From contig NZ_CP081150.1 in assembly GCF_019665765.1 (NCBI RefSeq), forward strand, positions 372,001 to 436,000: DNA of 64,000 nt. Direction: 5' to 3'. Both the position numbers and the translations under genes were made by a program. The notes below the pieces were generated by a model, which did no database searches, was not told the origin of the DNA, and saw only the letters and a program-made list of their open reading frames with translations. The stretch is from Deefgea tanakiae (lineage in GTDB: Bacteria; Pseudomonadota; Gammaproteobacteria; Burkholderiales; Chitinibacteraceae). Each line of letters starts with the position of its first letter. Position 1 is the first letter of the stretch. Positions 42,821-51,643 of this stretch are shown piece by piece.

Positions 42821-43121
42821 TGTGGTGGTTTTCCTGGCTACGTCGTATGCTATTTAATATTTTATACTGTAAAGATAAACGGTTGCCCTGCTATCGAGCA
42901 AGGAATAAGCATTAAATCGTTGTATTCGTTGTATTTTTTGTGAAGATGGCCGCATTTTTTACTGGAGTAGGGGTGGCACTTTTACTCAGGTGATTTTTGT
43001 GTGGGGGCAATGTGTTAAAATACGCGATGAAGAGTTCCATGCTCGATTCTGAGTGGTGAACTAACCCTAACATCTTACACCTTGCTGGCATTAACATGTA
43101 GGCGAGAAGGCCCAAAAGACA
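42821..43121 (+). promoter_or_regulatory. Divergent intergenic region with an extended -10 for ybiT
   Basis: The 301 bp between the unknown gene and ybiT contain TG-T-TAAAAT (43013-43021), an extended -10 with five of six consensus bases, 100 bp before the ybiT ATG. The -35 region is weak (GATTTT). Nothing else is evident. Confidence 0.35.
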
Positions 43122-44729
43122 ATGATTAGTTCGAATGGCATTACGATGCAGTTTGGCGCTAAGCCGCTATTTGAGAAGGTATCTGTTAAGTTTGGCGATG
43201 GTAATCGCTATGGTTTGATTGGCGCAAATGGCTGCGGCAAATCAACCTTCATGAAAATCCTGGGCGGTGATTTAGAGCCGACTGCTGGTAATGTGGCGCT
43301 TGATCCAGGTATTCGCTTGGGTAAGTTAAAGCAAGATCAATTTGCCTTTGAAGATCTGCGTGTCATTGACGTGGTCATGATGGGGCATGGTGAATTGTGG
43401 GCGGCGATTCATGAGCGTGATGCGATTTACGCTAACTTAGAAGCGACCGAAGACGATTATATGCACGCTGCTGAGCTTGAAGGTAAAGTGGCTGAGTATG
43501 ACGGCTACACTGCCGAAGCCCGTGCAGGTGCTCTGCTGATGGGGGCTGGCATTCCGATTGAATTGCACAACGGCCCGATGTCGGATGTTGCGCCAGGTTG
43601 GAAGTTGCGTGTTTTGCTCGCGCAGGCCTTGTTCTCGAATCCCGATGTATTGTTGCTCGACGAGCCGACCAATAACTTGGATATTCACACGATTCAATGG
43701 TTGGAAGATACGCTGAATCAACGTGATTCAACGATGATTATCATTTCCCATGACCGTCACTTCTTGAACCAAGTGTGCACGCATATTGCTGACGTGGATT
43801 ACGGCGAAATTCGTATTTATCCAGGCACCTACGACGATTACATGCTGGCTTCGACGCAAGCGCGTGAACGCACTTTGACGGATAACAGCAAGGCTAAAGA
43901 GCGCGTTGCTGAGTTGCAAGCCTTTGCGCAGCGTTTTGCCGCGAATAAATCGAAAAGCCGTCAAGCTACAAGCCGTTTGAAGCTGGCTGATAAGATTAAA
44001 GATGGCATGGTCGAAGTAAAACCGTCGAGCCGTCAAAATCCATATATTCGTTTTGATGTAGAAGATAAGCAAAAACTGCATCGCCAAGCGTTTGAATTGA
44101 CGAATTTGTCAAAATCATTCGACAAGCCGCTGATTCAAAGTCTGAACTTTATCTTTGAAGCGGGTAATAAACTCGCCATCATCGGTGGTAACGGTGTGGG
44201 TAAGTCAACATTGATGAAAATGTTGGTGGGTGTGCTGAAGCCGGATGCAGGTACGGTGAAGTGGGCGGAAAAAGCCGATGTAGGTTATTTTGCTCAGGAT
44301 CATGAAGAAGATTTCGCTGAAGACATGACTTTGTTTGATTGGATGCGTCAATGGTCTGAGCCTGGTGTTGAAGAGCAAGTGATTCGCGGTATTCTTGGTC
44401 GTCTTTTGTTCTCTGGCGATGATGTAAAAAAATCAGTCAAAGTTTTGTCTGGTGGTGAGAAAGGCCGTATGTTGTACGGTAAACTGATTTTGCAAACGCC
44501 GAATGTGCTGTTGATGGACGAACCTACCAATCACATGGATATGGAGTCAATCGAGTCGCTCAATATGGCTTTGGACTTGTACAAAGGCACTTTGATTTTT
44601 GTGTCGCATGACCGTGTGTTTGTATCGTCATTGGCAACGCAAATTCTAGAGCTCAATGGTGATGGCACTTTCCATCACTTCTTGGGTGGCTACGAGGAAT
44701 ACTTAGAGTCACGTGGCTTGGCGACTTAA
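43122..44729 (+). CDS. ybiT: ABC-F family ATPase YbiT
   Basis: 535 residues with two ABC domains and no membrane segments, the soluble ABC-F translation-factor layout. Domain 1: G-A-N-G-C-G-K-S-T and [11 protein letters not shown]. Domain 2: [17 protein letters not shown] and [10 protein letters not shown]. The N-terminus [18 protein letters not shown] is that of YbiT, and the linker between domains is the P-site tRNA interaction motif. Family members rescue or modulate stalled ribosomes. Confidence 0.93.
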   Translation: MISSNGITMQFGAKPLFEKVSVKFGDGNRYGLIGANGCGKSTFMKILGGDLEPTAGNVALDPGIRLGKLKQDQFAFEDLRVIDVVMMGHGELWAAIHERDAIYANLEATEDDYMHAAELEGKVAEYDGYTAEARAGALLMGAGIPIELHNGPMSDVAPGWKLRVLLAQALFSNPDVLLLDEPTNNLDIHTIQWLEDTLNQRDSTMIIISHDRHFLNQVCTHIADVDYGEIRIYPGTYDDYMLASTQARERTLTDNSKAKERVAELQAFAQRFAANKSKSRQATSRLKLADKIKDGMVEVKPSSRQNPYIRFDVEDKQKLHRQAFELTNLSKSFDKPLIQSLNFIFEAGNKLAIIGGNGVGKSTLMKMLVGVLKPDAGTVKWAEKADVGYFAQDHEEDFAEDMTLFDWMRQWSEPGVEEQVIRGILGRLLFSGDDVKKSVKVLSGGEKGRMLYGKLILQTPNVLLMDEPTNHMDMESIESLNMALDLYKGTLIFVSHDRVFVSSLATQILELNGDGTFHHFLGGYEEYLESRGLAT

Positions 44730-44740
44730 GCAAGCCCTCA

Positions 44741-44770
44741 AAAAACCCGATCTGTTGATCGGGTTTTTTT
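44741..44770 (+). terminator. Terminator of ybiT
   Basis: CCCGATC (44746-44752) and GATCGGG (44757-44763) with a 4-nt loop, then seven T. Confidence 0.88.
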
Positions 44771-44805
44771 ATGTCTGTGGTTTATGCTTGCTAAAGTTTT
44801 GCGCA

Positions 44806-44831
44806 TAAAAAAACGAGCCTTGAAGGCTCGT
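44806..44831 (-). terminator. Terminator of infA
   Basis: ACGAGCCTT...AAGGCTCGT, a self-complementary stem at 44813-44831, followed on the minus strand by seven T. It lies 62 bp beyond the infA stop. Confidence 0.85.
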
Positions 44832-44892
44832 TATTGATGTATTGCTCGCTAGCCATTGTTAAGTAATGGCTATGGCAATATACCCATAGGTA

Positions 44893-45156
44893 TTAACGAC
44901 GACGGAATTGGTTATTCCGTGCTGGCGCAGGGCGGTCGTCTTTGTGGCGGAAGCTCACACGGCCTTTGGTTAAGTCGTACGGTGACATTTCAACAGTCAC
45001 TCGGTCACCCGCAATAATGCGGATGTGGTTTTTACGGATTTTACCTGAGGCATAAGCCGTGATTTCGATACCGTTTGTGAGGGTCACACGAAAGCGAGTA
45101 TCCGGATAAACCTCGGCTACTACACCTTCCATTTCTACAACGTCTTCTTTTGACAT
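44893..45156 (-). CDS. infA: Translation initiation factor IF-1
   Basis: 87 residues of the S1/OB-fold IF-1 family: [29 protein letters not shown] and T-K-G-R-V-S-F-R. It binds the ribosomal A site during initiation. It is about 15 residues longer than the usual 72, with a basic tail ([12 protein letters not shown]); such long forms are common as a second IF-1 in betaproteobacteria. It is monocistronic, not in a ribosomal protein operon. The 268 bp upstream, to the end of rbsR, contain only a short CTCCCG/CGGGAG stem. Confidence 0.93.
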   Translation of the reverse strand: MSKEDVVEMEGVVAEVYPDTRFRVTLTNGIEITAYASGKIRKNHIRIIAGDRVTVEMSPYDLTKGRVSFRHKDDRPAPARNNQFRRR

Positions 45157-45424
45157 TTACTTTTCCAGTTCTTGCACATAAGCAATTAATACGGTGCCTG
45201 CCGCTGCAAATTCCCAATGGGGCGCGGTCGGCAGTCTCCCGAAATGCGGGAGTATGATCTATGCGGGAATAGCCGAACTTGCGAACGATCAGATGCCGGA
45301 CATAGGCTAATTTGCTGTAAACAAGGCGCGGAGCAACTTATTTACCTACGTATAACGGCCCATACAAGGAAGGGCGGTTCACGAACAGCCCTACACTATA
45401 CAGGTATTTTGTCCTTAGCAACAG

Positions 45425-46435
45425 TCATCGCGGTTTTTGTCGCCAATTTATGCGTGCGGGTATCCATGCCGACTCAATGGATTCGCTGGCTAGCAGCGCC
45501 ATGATACGACTTAAGCTGTGCTGGGCCAGCTGGGCGCTGTCTTGCACAATGGAATTTATTGGATGCGGCATGTAATCGAGCAGGCGGTGATCATCAAAAC
45601 ACAATAAATGCTGCGGAACGACTTTGAACTGATCGTGTTCGTTAATGAAGGCGAGCGCGCCCTCTAGCAATGAAATTGAGGCGGCAAAGACCGCTTCGGG
45701 GTAGCGCCCTAATTGTTTGAAGCAATCTGCCATCATGGCATAACCACTTTGCTGCTGATAATCGCGGTGAAAAATGAGATTTGCATCGGGCGTTTTGCCA
45801 ACACTCTGCCATGCTCGTTGATAGCCGCTTAAACGATCGACACTCGGTGATAAAGCCACTTGACCACCAAAATAGGCGATTTCATTGACGCCTTGCGCCA
45901 AGGTTTGTGCGATCAGCGTGAAGACTTGTTCTTCTGCATTGGTGACCACAAACGGTAGATTGCTATCGATAACACGCCGATCGACTAGTACCAAGGGCAG
46001 TCGTTTGCTCCATTTGGCATAGAGTTTGGCGTTATTACTGCAAGGCACCAGCATTAAGCCATCGACTTGGCGGGCCAGTAATTGCTCAACCGCTTTGGTT
46101 TCCAATTCAGCTTGATCGTTGCTGCACATAATAAAGAGTTGAAACCCCGCTTCGCGGCACAGTGCTTCTAGTGTTTGCGCGAGTAGGGCGTGGGCCAAAT
46201 TGCTCAGCTCTGGGATTACCAAGCCTAGGGTTTCGCTGCGCCGTGAGCGCAATAAACGTGCCGATGTGGACGGCTGAAAGTGATGCTCGGCAGCAACTTG
46301 CCGCACGCGCTCGACCGTACTGGCGGCAATACGATATTGTTCGGCGCGACCATTGAGTACCATGCTGGCGGTGGTTTTTGAGACGCCAGCCAGTTTGGCA
46401 ATATCTGCGATGGTGAGGCGTTGGTAAAGACTCAT
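45425..46435 (-). CDS. rbsR: LacI-family regulator of the ribose operon (FruR/Cra-like sequence)
   Basis: 336 residues from the ATG at 46435, just after the rbsB terminator. An N-terminal LacI HTH (I-A-D-I-A-K-L-A-G-V-S-K-T-T-A-S-M-V-L-N-G) precedes a sugar-binding domain (L-G-L-V-I-P-E-L-S-N). The HTH with A-E-Q-Y-R-I, and the F-D-D-H-R-L-L-D-Y-M region, resemble FruR/Cra more than E. coli RbsR. Its place at the end of rbsKDACB argues that it senses ribose or a derivative. I treat the symbol as positional. Confidence 0.75.
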   Translation of the reverse strand: MSLYQRLTIADIAKLAGVSKTTASMVLNGRAEQYRIAASTVERVRQVAAEHHFQPSTSARLLRSRRSETLGLVIPELSNLAHALLAQTLEALCREAGFQLFIMCSNDQAELETKAVEQLLARQVDGLMLVPCSNNAKLYAKWSKRLPLVLVDRRVIDSNLPFVVTNAEEQVFTLIAQTLAQGVNEIAYFGGQVALSPSVDRLSGYQRAWQSVGKTPDANLIFHRDYQQQSGYAMMADCFKQLGRYPEAVFAASISLLEGALAFINEHDQFKVVPQHLLCFDDHRLLDYMPHPINSIVQDSAQLAQHSLSRIMALLASESIESAWIPARINWRQKPR

Positions 46436-46444
46436 TTTTATCCC

Positions 46445-46473
46445 ATAAAAAAGCCGATGCTCGCACATCGGCT
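46445..46473 (-). terminator. Terminator between rbsB and rbsR
   Basis: AGCCGATG and CATCGGCT (46452-46459 with 46466-46473) form an 8-bp stem with a 6-nt loop, and on the minus strand a run of six or more T follows. It may reduce, but need not abolish, rbsR transcription from the operon. Confidence 0.85.
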
Positions 46474-46496
46474 GTTTCTGTTGCTTGACTTCAATA

Positions 46497-47432
46497 TTAC
46501 TGTTTTACAAGATCAAGTGGAACTGGAATGAACTTGTCCACTGCTTCGCCTTTGCTGAGTTTAATGGCGGTATCAACGCCCATTTTACCGATTAACTCAG
46601 GTTTTTGTTGCACTGTCGCCGCTAATTGACCGGCTTTTACGGCTTTAACTGCATCCGGTGTTGCATCAAAACCAACGACAACGACGTTTTTCAGCCCTGC
46701 CGCTTCAATCGCTTTGAACGCGCCGAGAGCCATTTCGTCGTTATGTGCAAACACGCCTTTCACGTCTTTATTGCCTTGCAGAATGTTTTCCATCACGGTG
46801 AGGCCTTTCGCACGGTCAAAATCCGCCGCTTGTTTAGCGACTAATTTCACGTCCGCTTTACCATCAACGACAGCGTGAAAACCTTGACCGCGTTCACGCG
46901 CTGCCGATGAGCCAGGAATGCCTTCTAGCTCAACAATATTGCCTTTGCCGCCGATTTTCTCGAGCAAGAATTCACCAGCCATTTTGCCACCAGCGATATT
47001 GTCTGATGCAATGTGCGCGTTGACTTCAGCGCCATTCACGCTGCGATCGAGAGAAACAACTTTGATGCCCGCTTTCAGTGCTTCTTTGACGACGCCAGCA
47101 ACGGCATCTGAATCGGCAGGATTAATCAAAATGACTTGGACTTTTTTCTGAATCAAATCTTCGATATTCGAGATTTGCTTGGCCGAATCGTCTTGCGCAT
47201 CGACGGTGATGAGTTTAACGCCTTGGGCTTTCGCTTCGGCATCTGCGCCATCACGCAGAGCAACAAAGAACGGATTATTTTGTGTGGAAATCGCCAAGCC
47301 AATACTGAGTGGCGCGCCCGCTGCGGCGGCTGCCGGTTCGCTGGCGGCTTGGGTATCTGGGCCTTGTTTTGAGCAGGCGATCAGGCCTGTTGCGAGTAGA
47401 CCGACTAAAAGTGGTGAAAGAATGCGTTTCAT
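46497..47432 (-). CDS. rbsB: Ribose ABC transporter substrate-binding protein
   Basis: 311 residues from the ATG at 47432 with GGAG 6 nt upstream. The signal peptide ends L-I-A-C-S-K-Q, a lipobox, so it may be membrane-anchored. A type I periplasmic-binding fold follows (S-I-G-L-A-I-S-T-Q-N-N-P-F-F-V-A-L; V-I-L-I-N-P-A-D-S-D-A; G-V-F-A-H-N-D-E-M-A-L-G-A), typical of RbsB. It delivers ribose to RbsAC. Confidence 0.93.
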   Translation of the reverse strand: MKRILSPLLVGLLATGLIACSKQGPDTQAASEPAAAAAGAPLSIGLAISTQNNPFFVALRDGADAEAKAQGVKLITVDAQDDSAKQISNIEDLIQKKVQVILINPADSDAVAGVVKEALKAGIKVVSLDRSVNGAEVNAHIASDNIAGGKMAGEFLLEKIGGKGNIVELEGIPGSSAARERGQGFHAVVDGKADVKLVAKQAADFDRAKGLTVMENILQGNKDVKGVFAHNDEMALGAFKAIEAAGLKNVVVVGFDATPDAVKAVKAGQLAATVQQKPELIGKMGVDTAIKLSKGEAVDKFIPVPLDLVKQ

Positions 47433-47519
47433 GATTGACTCCAAATAATTTTAACGAAAAGTAAAACTAAGGGGTATTGCTACTTATGCACTGCTAATTA
47501 TTCTTTACAAGGCGATACA

Positions 47520-48461
47520 TCACTTATTTTTATTGGCGCGATCCAGTAATACGGCCAGCAAAATCACAACGCCTTTGATGACTTGTTGGTAAAACGAAGA
47601 CACACCGAGCAAGTTCAAGCCGTTATTCAAAATCCCGATCAACAGCGCGCCGACCAAGGTGCCGAAAATCCAGCCACGGCCACCTGTTAAGCTCGTTCCG
47701 CCGAGCACGACTGCGGCAATTGCATCCAGTTCATAGCCAGTGCCCGCTGTGGGTTGAGCGGAATTTAAACGTGAGGTCAAAATCATCCCTGCGGTAGCAG
47801 CCATGGCGCCCGACAAGGTGTACACCCAGATTTTAATACTGTCGGTGTTGATGCCAGAAAGACGAGATGCTTCTTCGTTGCCACCAACGGCGTAGACGTG
47901 GCGACCAAAAACGGTGTTCTTCAATACAAACCAGAAAATACCAAACATCACCAACATAATGATCACAGGAACGGGAATGATGCCTGCGACATAACCACCG
48001 CCAAGCATGGCAAAGAAGTCACTGTTTAAGCCGGTAATCGGGCGGCCTTCAGAAAACACCAAAGACAGGCCACGCAAAATCGTCATCATGCCGAGCGTGG
48101 CAATAAATGGAGCGACTTTACCCTTGCTAATGACCAGCCCGTTCAGCATACCCATGCCGGCACCGGCCAAAATACCAACGCTAGTGGCGACAATCGGATC
48201 AATACCGTGACTGAGCATCAGCGCCGTCAAGACCGACGACAGCGCCAAGATTGAACCCACTGACAAATCAATCCCGCCGAGCAAAATGACTAATGTCATA
48301 CCAAAGGCAATCAGCGCATTGATCGAAACTTGACGGAATACATTGAGTAAATTGCCCATGGTTAAAAAGTCAGGGCTGGTAATCGCGAGGCCGGTCGCCA
48401 ATACCAAGAGTGCCAAGAAGGGGCCGAGTTTTTGTAATGTGGCCTTGTGTTGTACGTTCAT
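47520..48461 (-). CDS. rbsC: Ribose ABC transporter permease
   Basis: 313 residues with about eight to ten hydrophobic segments and the family signature (F-G-M-T-L-V-I-L-L-G-G-I-D-L-S-V-G-S-I; A-A-V-V-L-G-G-T-S-L-T-G-G-R-G). Forms the membrane channel of the ribose importer with RbsA. Its ATG overlaps the rbsA stop by 4 bp. Confidence 0.95.
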   Translation of the reverse strand: MNVQHKATLQKLGPFLALLVLATGLAITSPDFLTMGNLLNVFRQVSINALIAFGMTLVILLGGIDLSVGSILALSSVLTALMLSHGIDPIVATSVGILAGAGMGMLNGLVISKGKVAPFIATLGMMTILRGLSLVFSEGRPITGLNSDFFAMLGGGYVAGIIPVPVIIMLVMFGIFWFVLKNTVFGRHVYAVGGNEEASRLSGINTDSIKIWVYTLSGAMAATAGMILTSRLNSAQPTAGTGYELDAIAAVVLGGTSLTGGRGWIFGTLVGALLIGILNNGLNLLGVSSFYQQVIKGVVILLAVLLDRANKNK

Positions 48462-49933
48462 TTCAAACCTCCAGTTGCTGCAGTCATGATGGTTTCGGCG
48501 CTGGCTTGGGCAAAAATCCCTGCCTGTTGGCCTTGATGCATAACGAGAATACGATCGCTCATTGCTAAAACTTCGGGCAGTTCAGACGACACCATCACAA
48601 TGGCGACGCCCGACTGAGCTAGTTCGTTGATAATTTGGTAAATTTCAGCCTTGCCGCCCACATCGACACCGCGTGTCGGTTCATCTAAAAACAGCACTTT
48701 TGGTGCAATGCCAAGCCATTTGGCAAACACCACTTTTTGCTGATTACCACCGGAAAGCGATTTCACTTCCAGCTCGGCGTCGCGAGTACGGATGTGCATT
48801 CGATCAATTTCGTTTTGCACCACACTCATTTGCTGTGTTTGATTGATGACCCCAAAACGGGCGTAACGAGATAAATTGGCTAGGGTCGCGTTTTCTCTGA
48901 CCGACAAGCCCAGTACCAAGCCTTGGCTTTTACGATCTTCAGTGACAAAACCAATGCCAGCAGCAATCGCATCGCTTGGTTTTTTAACGTGTAGAGCAAC
49001 ACCATCTAGTTCAATATCGCCCGAGACTTTGTGGTTGATACCAAAAATGGTTTTCAGAATTTCGCTGCGACCTGCACCCATCAAACCTGCGATGCCAAGT
49101 ACCTCACCAGCGCGCACTTCAAAATTGATATTGCTAATGCTGGCATCGGCTAAACCGCTGACCTTGAGACGAATGTCACCCAAGGTGGCATTTCGAGTCG
49201 GGAAGCGTTCGCCAATTTCACGGCCCACCATCATGCGGACGATTTCATCAAAGCTGGTTTTAACGATTTCTCGCTCGCCAACAAATTGCCCGTCGCGTAG
49301 TACTGATATCTTGTCGCAGACTTTGAAGATTTCTTCCATGCGGTGCGACACATACACAATCGCCACGCCACGGGATTTCAAGTCGGCAATAATCTCAAAC
49401 AGCTTTTCGGTTTCGCGTTCTGACAGGGCGGCAGTGGGCTCATCCATAATCAGGGTTTGCGCATTGAGCGAGAGCGCCTTAGCGATTTCGACCATTTGCT
49501 GTTGGCCGATGGATAAGCTGCCCGCTTCGACATCAGGATCGAGATTTTCAATGCCGAGTAATTTGAGGTATTCCAGACAATCAGCGCGCATTTTGATCGT
49601 ATTAATAACGCCAAACCGTTGCGGCTCACGTCCTAAAAACATATTCTCCATCACCGATAACTGGGGAATCAGGTTGAGTTCTTGGTGAATGATGGCGATA
49701 CCGAGCTTTTCGGCATCGACTGTATTTTTTATTTGGGTATCTTTCCCATCGACAGCAATACTGCCGCTATCAGCTTGATACACCCCACAAAGGATCTTCA
49801 TTAGTGTGGATTTTCCCGCGCCATTTTCACCCATTAGCGCGTGTACCTCACCGCGATCAACCGAAAACTCGACGCCTTCGAGTACTTTGACGGGGCCAAA
49901 AGCCTTGCTGATGCCACTCATTTTGATCAACAT
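48458..49933 (-). CDS. rbsA: Ribose ABC transporter ATP-binding protein
   Basis: 491 residues with tandem ABC domains, normal for RbsA. The N-terminal domain is canonical (G-E-N-G-A-G-K-S-T, L-S-I-G-Q-Q-Q, L-I-M-D-E-P-T). The second has a degenerate Walker A (G-L-M-G-A-G-R-S-E) and an intact L-S-G-G-N-Q-Q and L-F-L-D-E-P-T, as in other sugar ABC ATPases. Energises ribose uptake. The 87 bp upstream contain a second, imperfect copy of its start region. Confidence 0.95.
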   Translation of the reverse strand: MLIKMSGISKAFGPVKVLEGVEFSVDRGEVHALMGENGAGKSTLMKILCGVYQADSGSIAVDGKDTQIKNTVDAEKLGIAIIHQELNLIPQLSVMENMFLGREPQRFGVINTIKMRADCLEYLKLLGIENLDPDVEAGSLSIGQQQMVEIAKALSLNAQTLIMDEPTAALSERETEKLFEIIADLKSRGVAIVYVSHRMEEIFKVCDKISVLRDGQFVGEREIVKTSFDEIVRMMVGREIGERFPTRNATLGDIRLKVSGLADASISNINFEVRAGEVLGIAGLMGAGRSEILKTIFGINHKVSGDIELDGVALHVKKPSDAIAAGIGFVTEDRKSQGLVLGLSVRENATLANLSRYARFGVINQTQQMSVVQNEIDRMHIRTRDAELEVKSLSGGNQQKVVFAKWLGIAPKVLFLDEPTRGVDVGGKAEIYQIINELAQSGVAIVMVSSELPEVLAMSDRILVMHQGQQAGIFAQASAETIMTAATGGLK

Positions 49934-50020
49934 CGCCGTCTCCTAACTAATTACGTGCGGTAACTGAATCGGGGTAAGTACATTCTCGATGCAATTGGTT
50001 TTAATCAACATCGTCATCCC

Positions 50021-50413
50021 CTAAAAAATCACGCCGGAATACAGCACGATATTGGCGTAAGGGCTGGCTTCGCCGGTGCGGATAATTGCTCGTGCTTGCT
50101 GGGTGAGCTGCTTGAATTCGCTGTGTGGCACAAATTCAACGGTAACGCCTGACAGGGTTTGCGCTTGCGCAGCCACGGCTGGATTTTGGCTTTGGCATTC
50201 GCTCGCCAATACCGCGCGCTCGACTTGGAAATCTTCCAAGATGCTGTTGAGTACCGCAAAATACGATGGCGTACCACGACCAAGAGATAGGTCAATGCAC
50301 TCCACATGCGGTGGAATCGGTAGCCCGCAATCGGCAATGACGATGCAATCGGTATGCCCCATGCTGGCAAGAATGCGACTGATGTCGCGATTAAGATGAC
50401 CGAGCTTTTTCAT
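50021..50413 (-). CDS. rbsD: D-ribose pyranase RbsD
   Basis: 130 residues. RbsD interconverts beta-pyranose and beta-furanose ribose, supplying the form RbsK phosphorylates. Signatures: M-K-K-L-G-H-L-N-R-D-I-S near the N-terminus, D-C-G-L-P-I-P and R-T-G-E-A-S-P-Y-A-N at the end (catalytic region). Its start overlaps the rbsK stop as ATGA. Confidence 0.95.
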   Translation of the reverse strand: MKKLGHLNRDISRILASMGHTDCIVIADCGLPIPPHVECIDLSLGRGTPSYFAVLNSILEDFQVERAVLASECQSQNPAVAAQAQTLSGVTVEFVPHSEFKQLTQQARAIIRTGEASPYANIVLYSGVIF

Positions 50414-51306
50414 TTTGTGTCTCCAGCTAAAAACGAATTGAGTTCAGCTAAAGTTGGCATCCCGCCTTGTGCTCCTGCACGCGTTACCGACAAAGCGCCG
50501 GCAGCGCAGGCTATGCGGCTGGCTTCGCTTAATCCCAAATGCCAAAATGCAGCCAATGCACCATTAAACGTATCGCCAGCACCGGTAGTGTCGACCGCGT
50601 TCACGTTGAAGCTTGTTTGTTGACGCAATTCACCGCTTTCAGTGGTGTACCAAACGCCGTCTTTACCTGCGGTCATGAGGATTTGGCCAGGATATTGTTG
50701 TAGCGCTGCTTGCCATTCGTTCTCTGGCGTACCGAGTGCGATGCTGAGTTCAAATTCATTCGGTGTTAGTAGCGCCACTTGAGCCAGTAATGCTGGAGAG
50801 AGTGGCATCGCTGGAGCAGGGTTCAGAATGAACGGCTTGCCGTGGCTTTGTGCCAATTGCGCGGCCATCTCGATGGTGGCGAGTGGCGATTCAAACTGGG
50901 CAATCACCACATCACAGTCTCGGAATGCATTTTCGGCTGCAAGTAGATCTTCAACTGATAAATCAGCATTAGCACCTGGCACGACAATAATCGCGTTATC
51001 GCTGCCTGCGAGCGTAATCATCGCAATGCCGCTGGTGGTATTGGCGCTACGCTGGATCCATTCGGTATTGACGCCTTCGGCGATGAGTGATGCTGTCAAT
51101 TCTTGTCCAAACGCATCGTCACCCACACGGCCTATCATCGTGACTTCAGCACCCAAACGCGAAGCAGCGACCGCTTGATTCGCGCCTTTGCCACCGTGGT
51201 AGGTTTTAAAAGACCGACCAAACAAGGTCTCGCCCAAACGAGGGAATTGGTCGACTTGAGCGACTAAATCCATATTGATACTGCCTACTACTAAAACCTT
51301 ACTCAT
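50410..51306 (-). CDS. rbsK: Ribokinase
   Basis: 298 residues of the PfkB family: G-S-I-N-M-D-L-V near the N-terminus, G-G-K-G-A-N-Q-A-V-A-A (substrate and lid region) and the catalytic D-T-T-G-A-G-D-T-F-N-G-A. Converts ribose to ribose-5-phosphate. It is the first gene of the rbs operon, 85 bp from a probable FNR box. Confidence 0.95.
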   Translation of the reverse strand: MSKVLVVGSINMDLVAQVDQFPRLGETLFGRSFKTYHGGKGANQAVAASRLGAEVTMIGRVGDDAFGQELTASLIAEGVNTEWIQRSANTTSGIAMITLAGSDNAIIVVPGANADLSVEDLLAAENAFRDCDVVIAQFESPLATIEMAAQLAQSHGKPFILNPAPAMPLSPALLAQVALLTPNEFELSIALGTPENEWQAALQQYPGQILMTAGKDGVWYTTESGELRQQTSFNVNAVDTTGAGDTFNGALAAFWHLGLSEASRIACAAGALSVTRAGAQGGMPTLAELNSFLAGDTK

Positions 51307-51643
51307 AGCGCCTCCGCAATCCTTGCGTATCAGATCGGTGATGAATAAATCATCAATACGGCCATGCTAAACCGTAATCAGCACAAGGAATTTGATTTAT
51401 ATCAAATTTGTGTAGTGAAAATAAATACACTACATCCCTAGTGCTAGAAATCGCGATAGTGAAACTACTGATGATTTGAATGGTGATGTTTGATGACATT
51501 AAGTCATTGATTTAGTTGAAAATTCAACTTAAATCGAGCGGAGACTGAACTTTCCCATGCTGTGAGGTAACGGTTTGTATTATTGCTTGCTGTTCGTGGG
51601 AAGTTTTTTTAAGCTACGCGATTAAGCAAAAAAGGTTTAGCTC
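51307..51643. promoter_or_regulatory. Divergent rbs promoter region with FNR-type box and operator candidate
   Basis: TTGAT-TTAT-ATCAA (51392-51405) matches the FNR/ANR consensus exactly. On the minus strand a -10-like TAGCAT lies at 51364-51369, so the box would be centred near -41.5 of rbsK, the class II activator position. GCTAAACCGTAATCAGC (51366-51382) is a partial palindrome overlapping the -10 and could be the rbsR operator. The other half of the region, toward the DUF1615 gene, shows no clear promoter. Function inferred. Confidence 0.55.

Noticed and set aside
42912-43115. A 67-codon minus-strand gene upstream of ybiT.
   Set aside because: It covers the likely ybiT promoter, has no ribosome site and an improbable composition.
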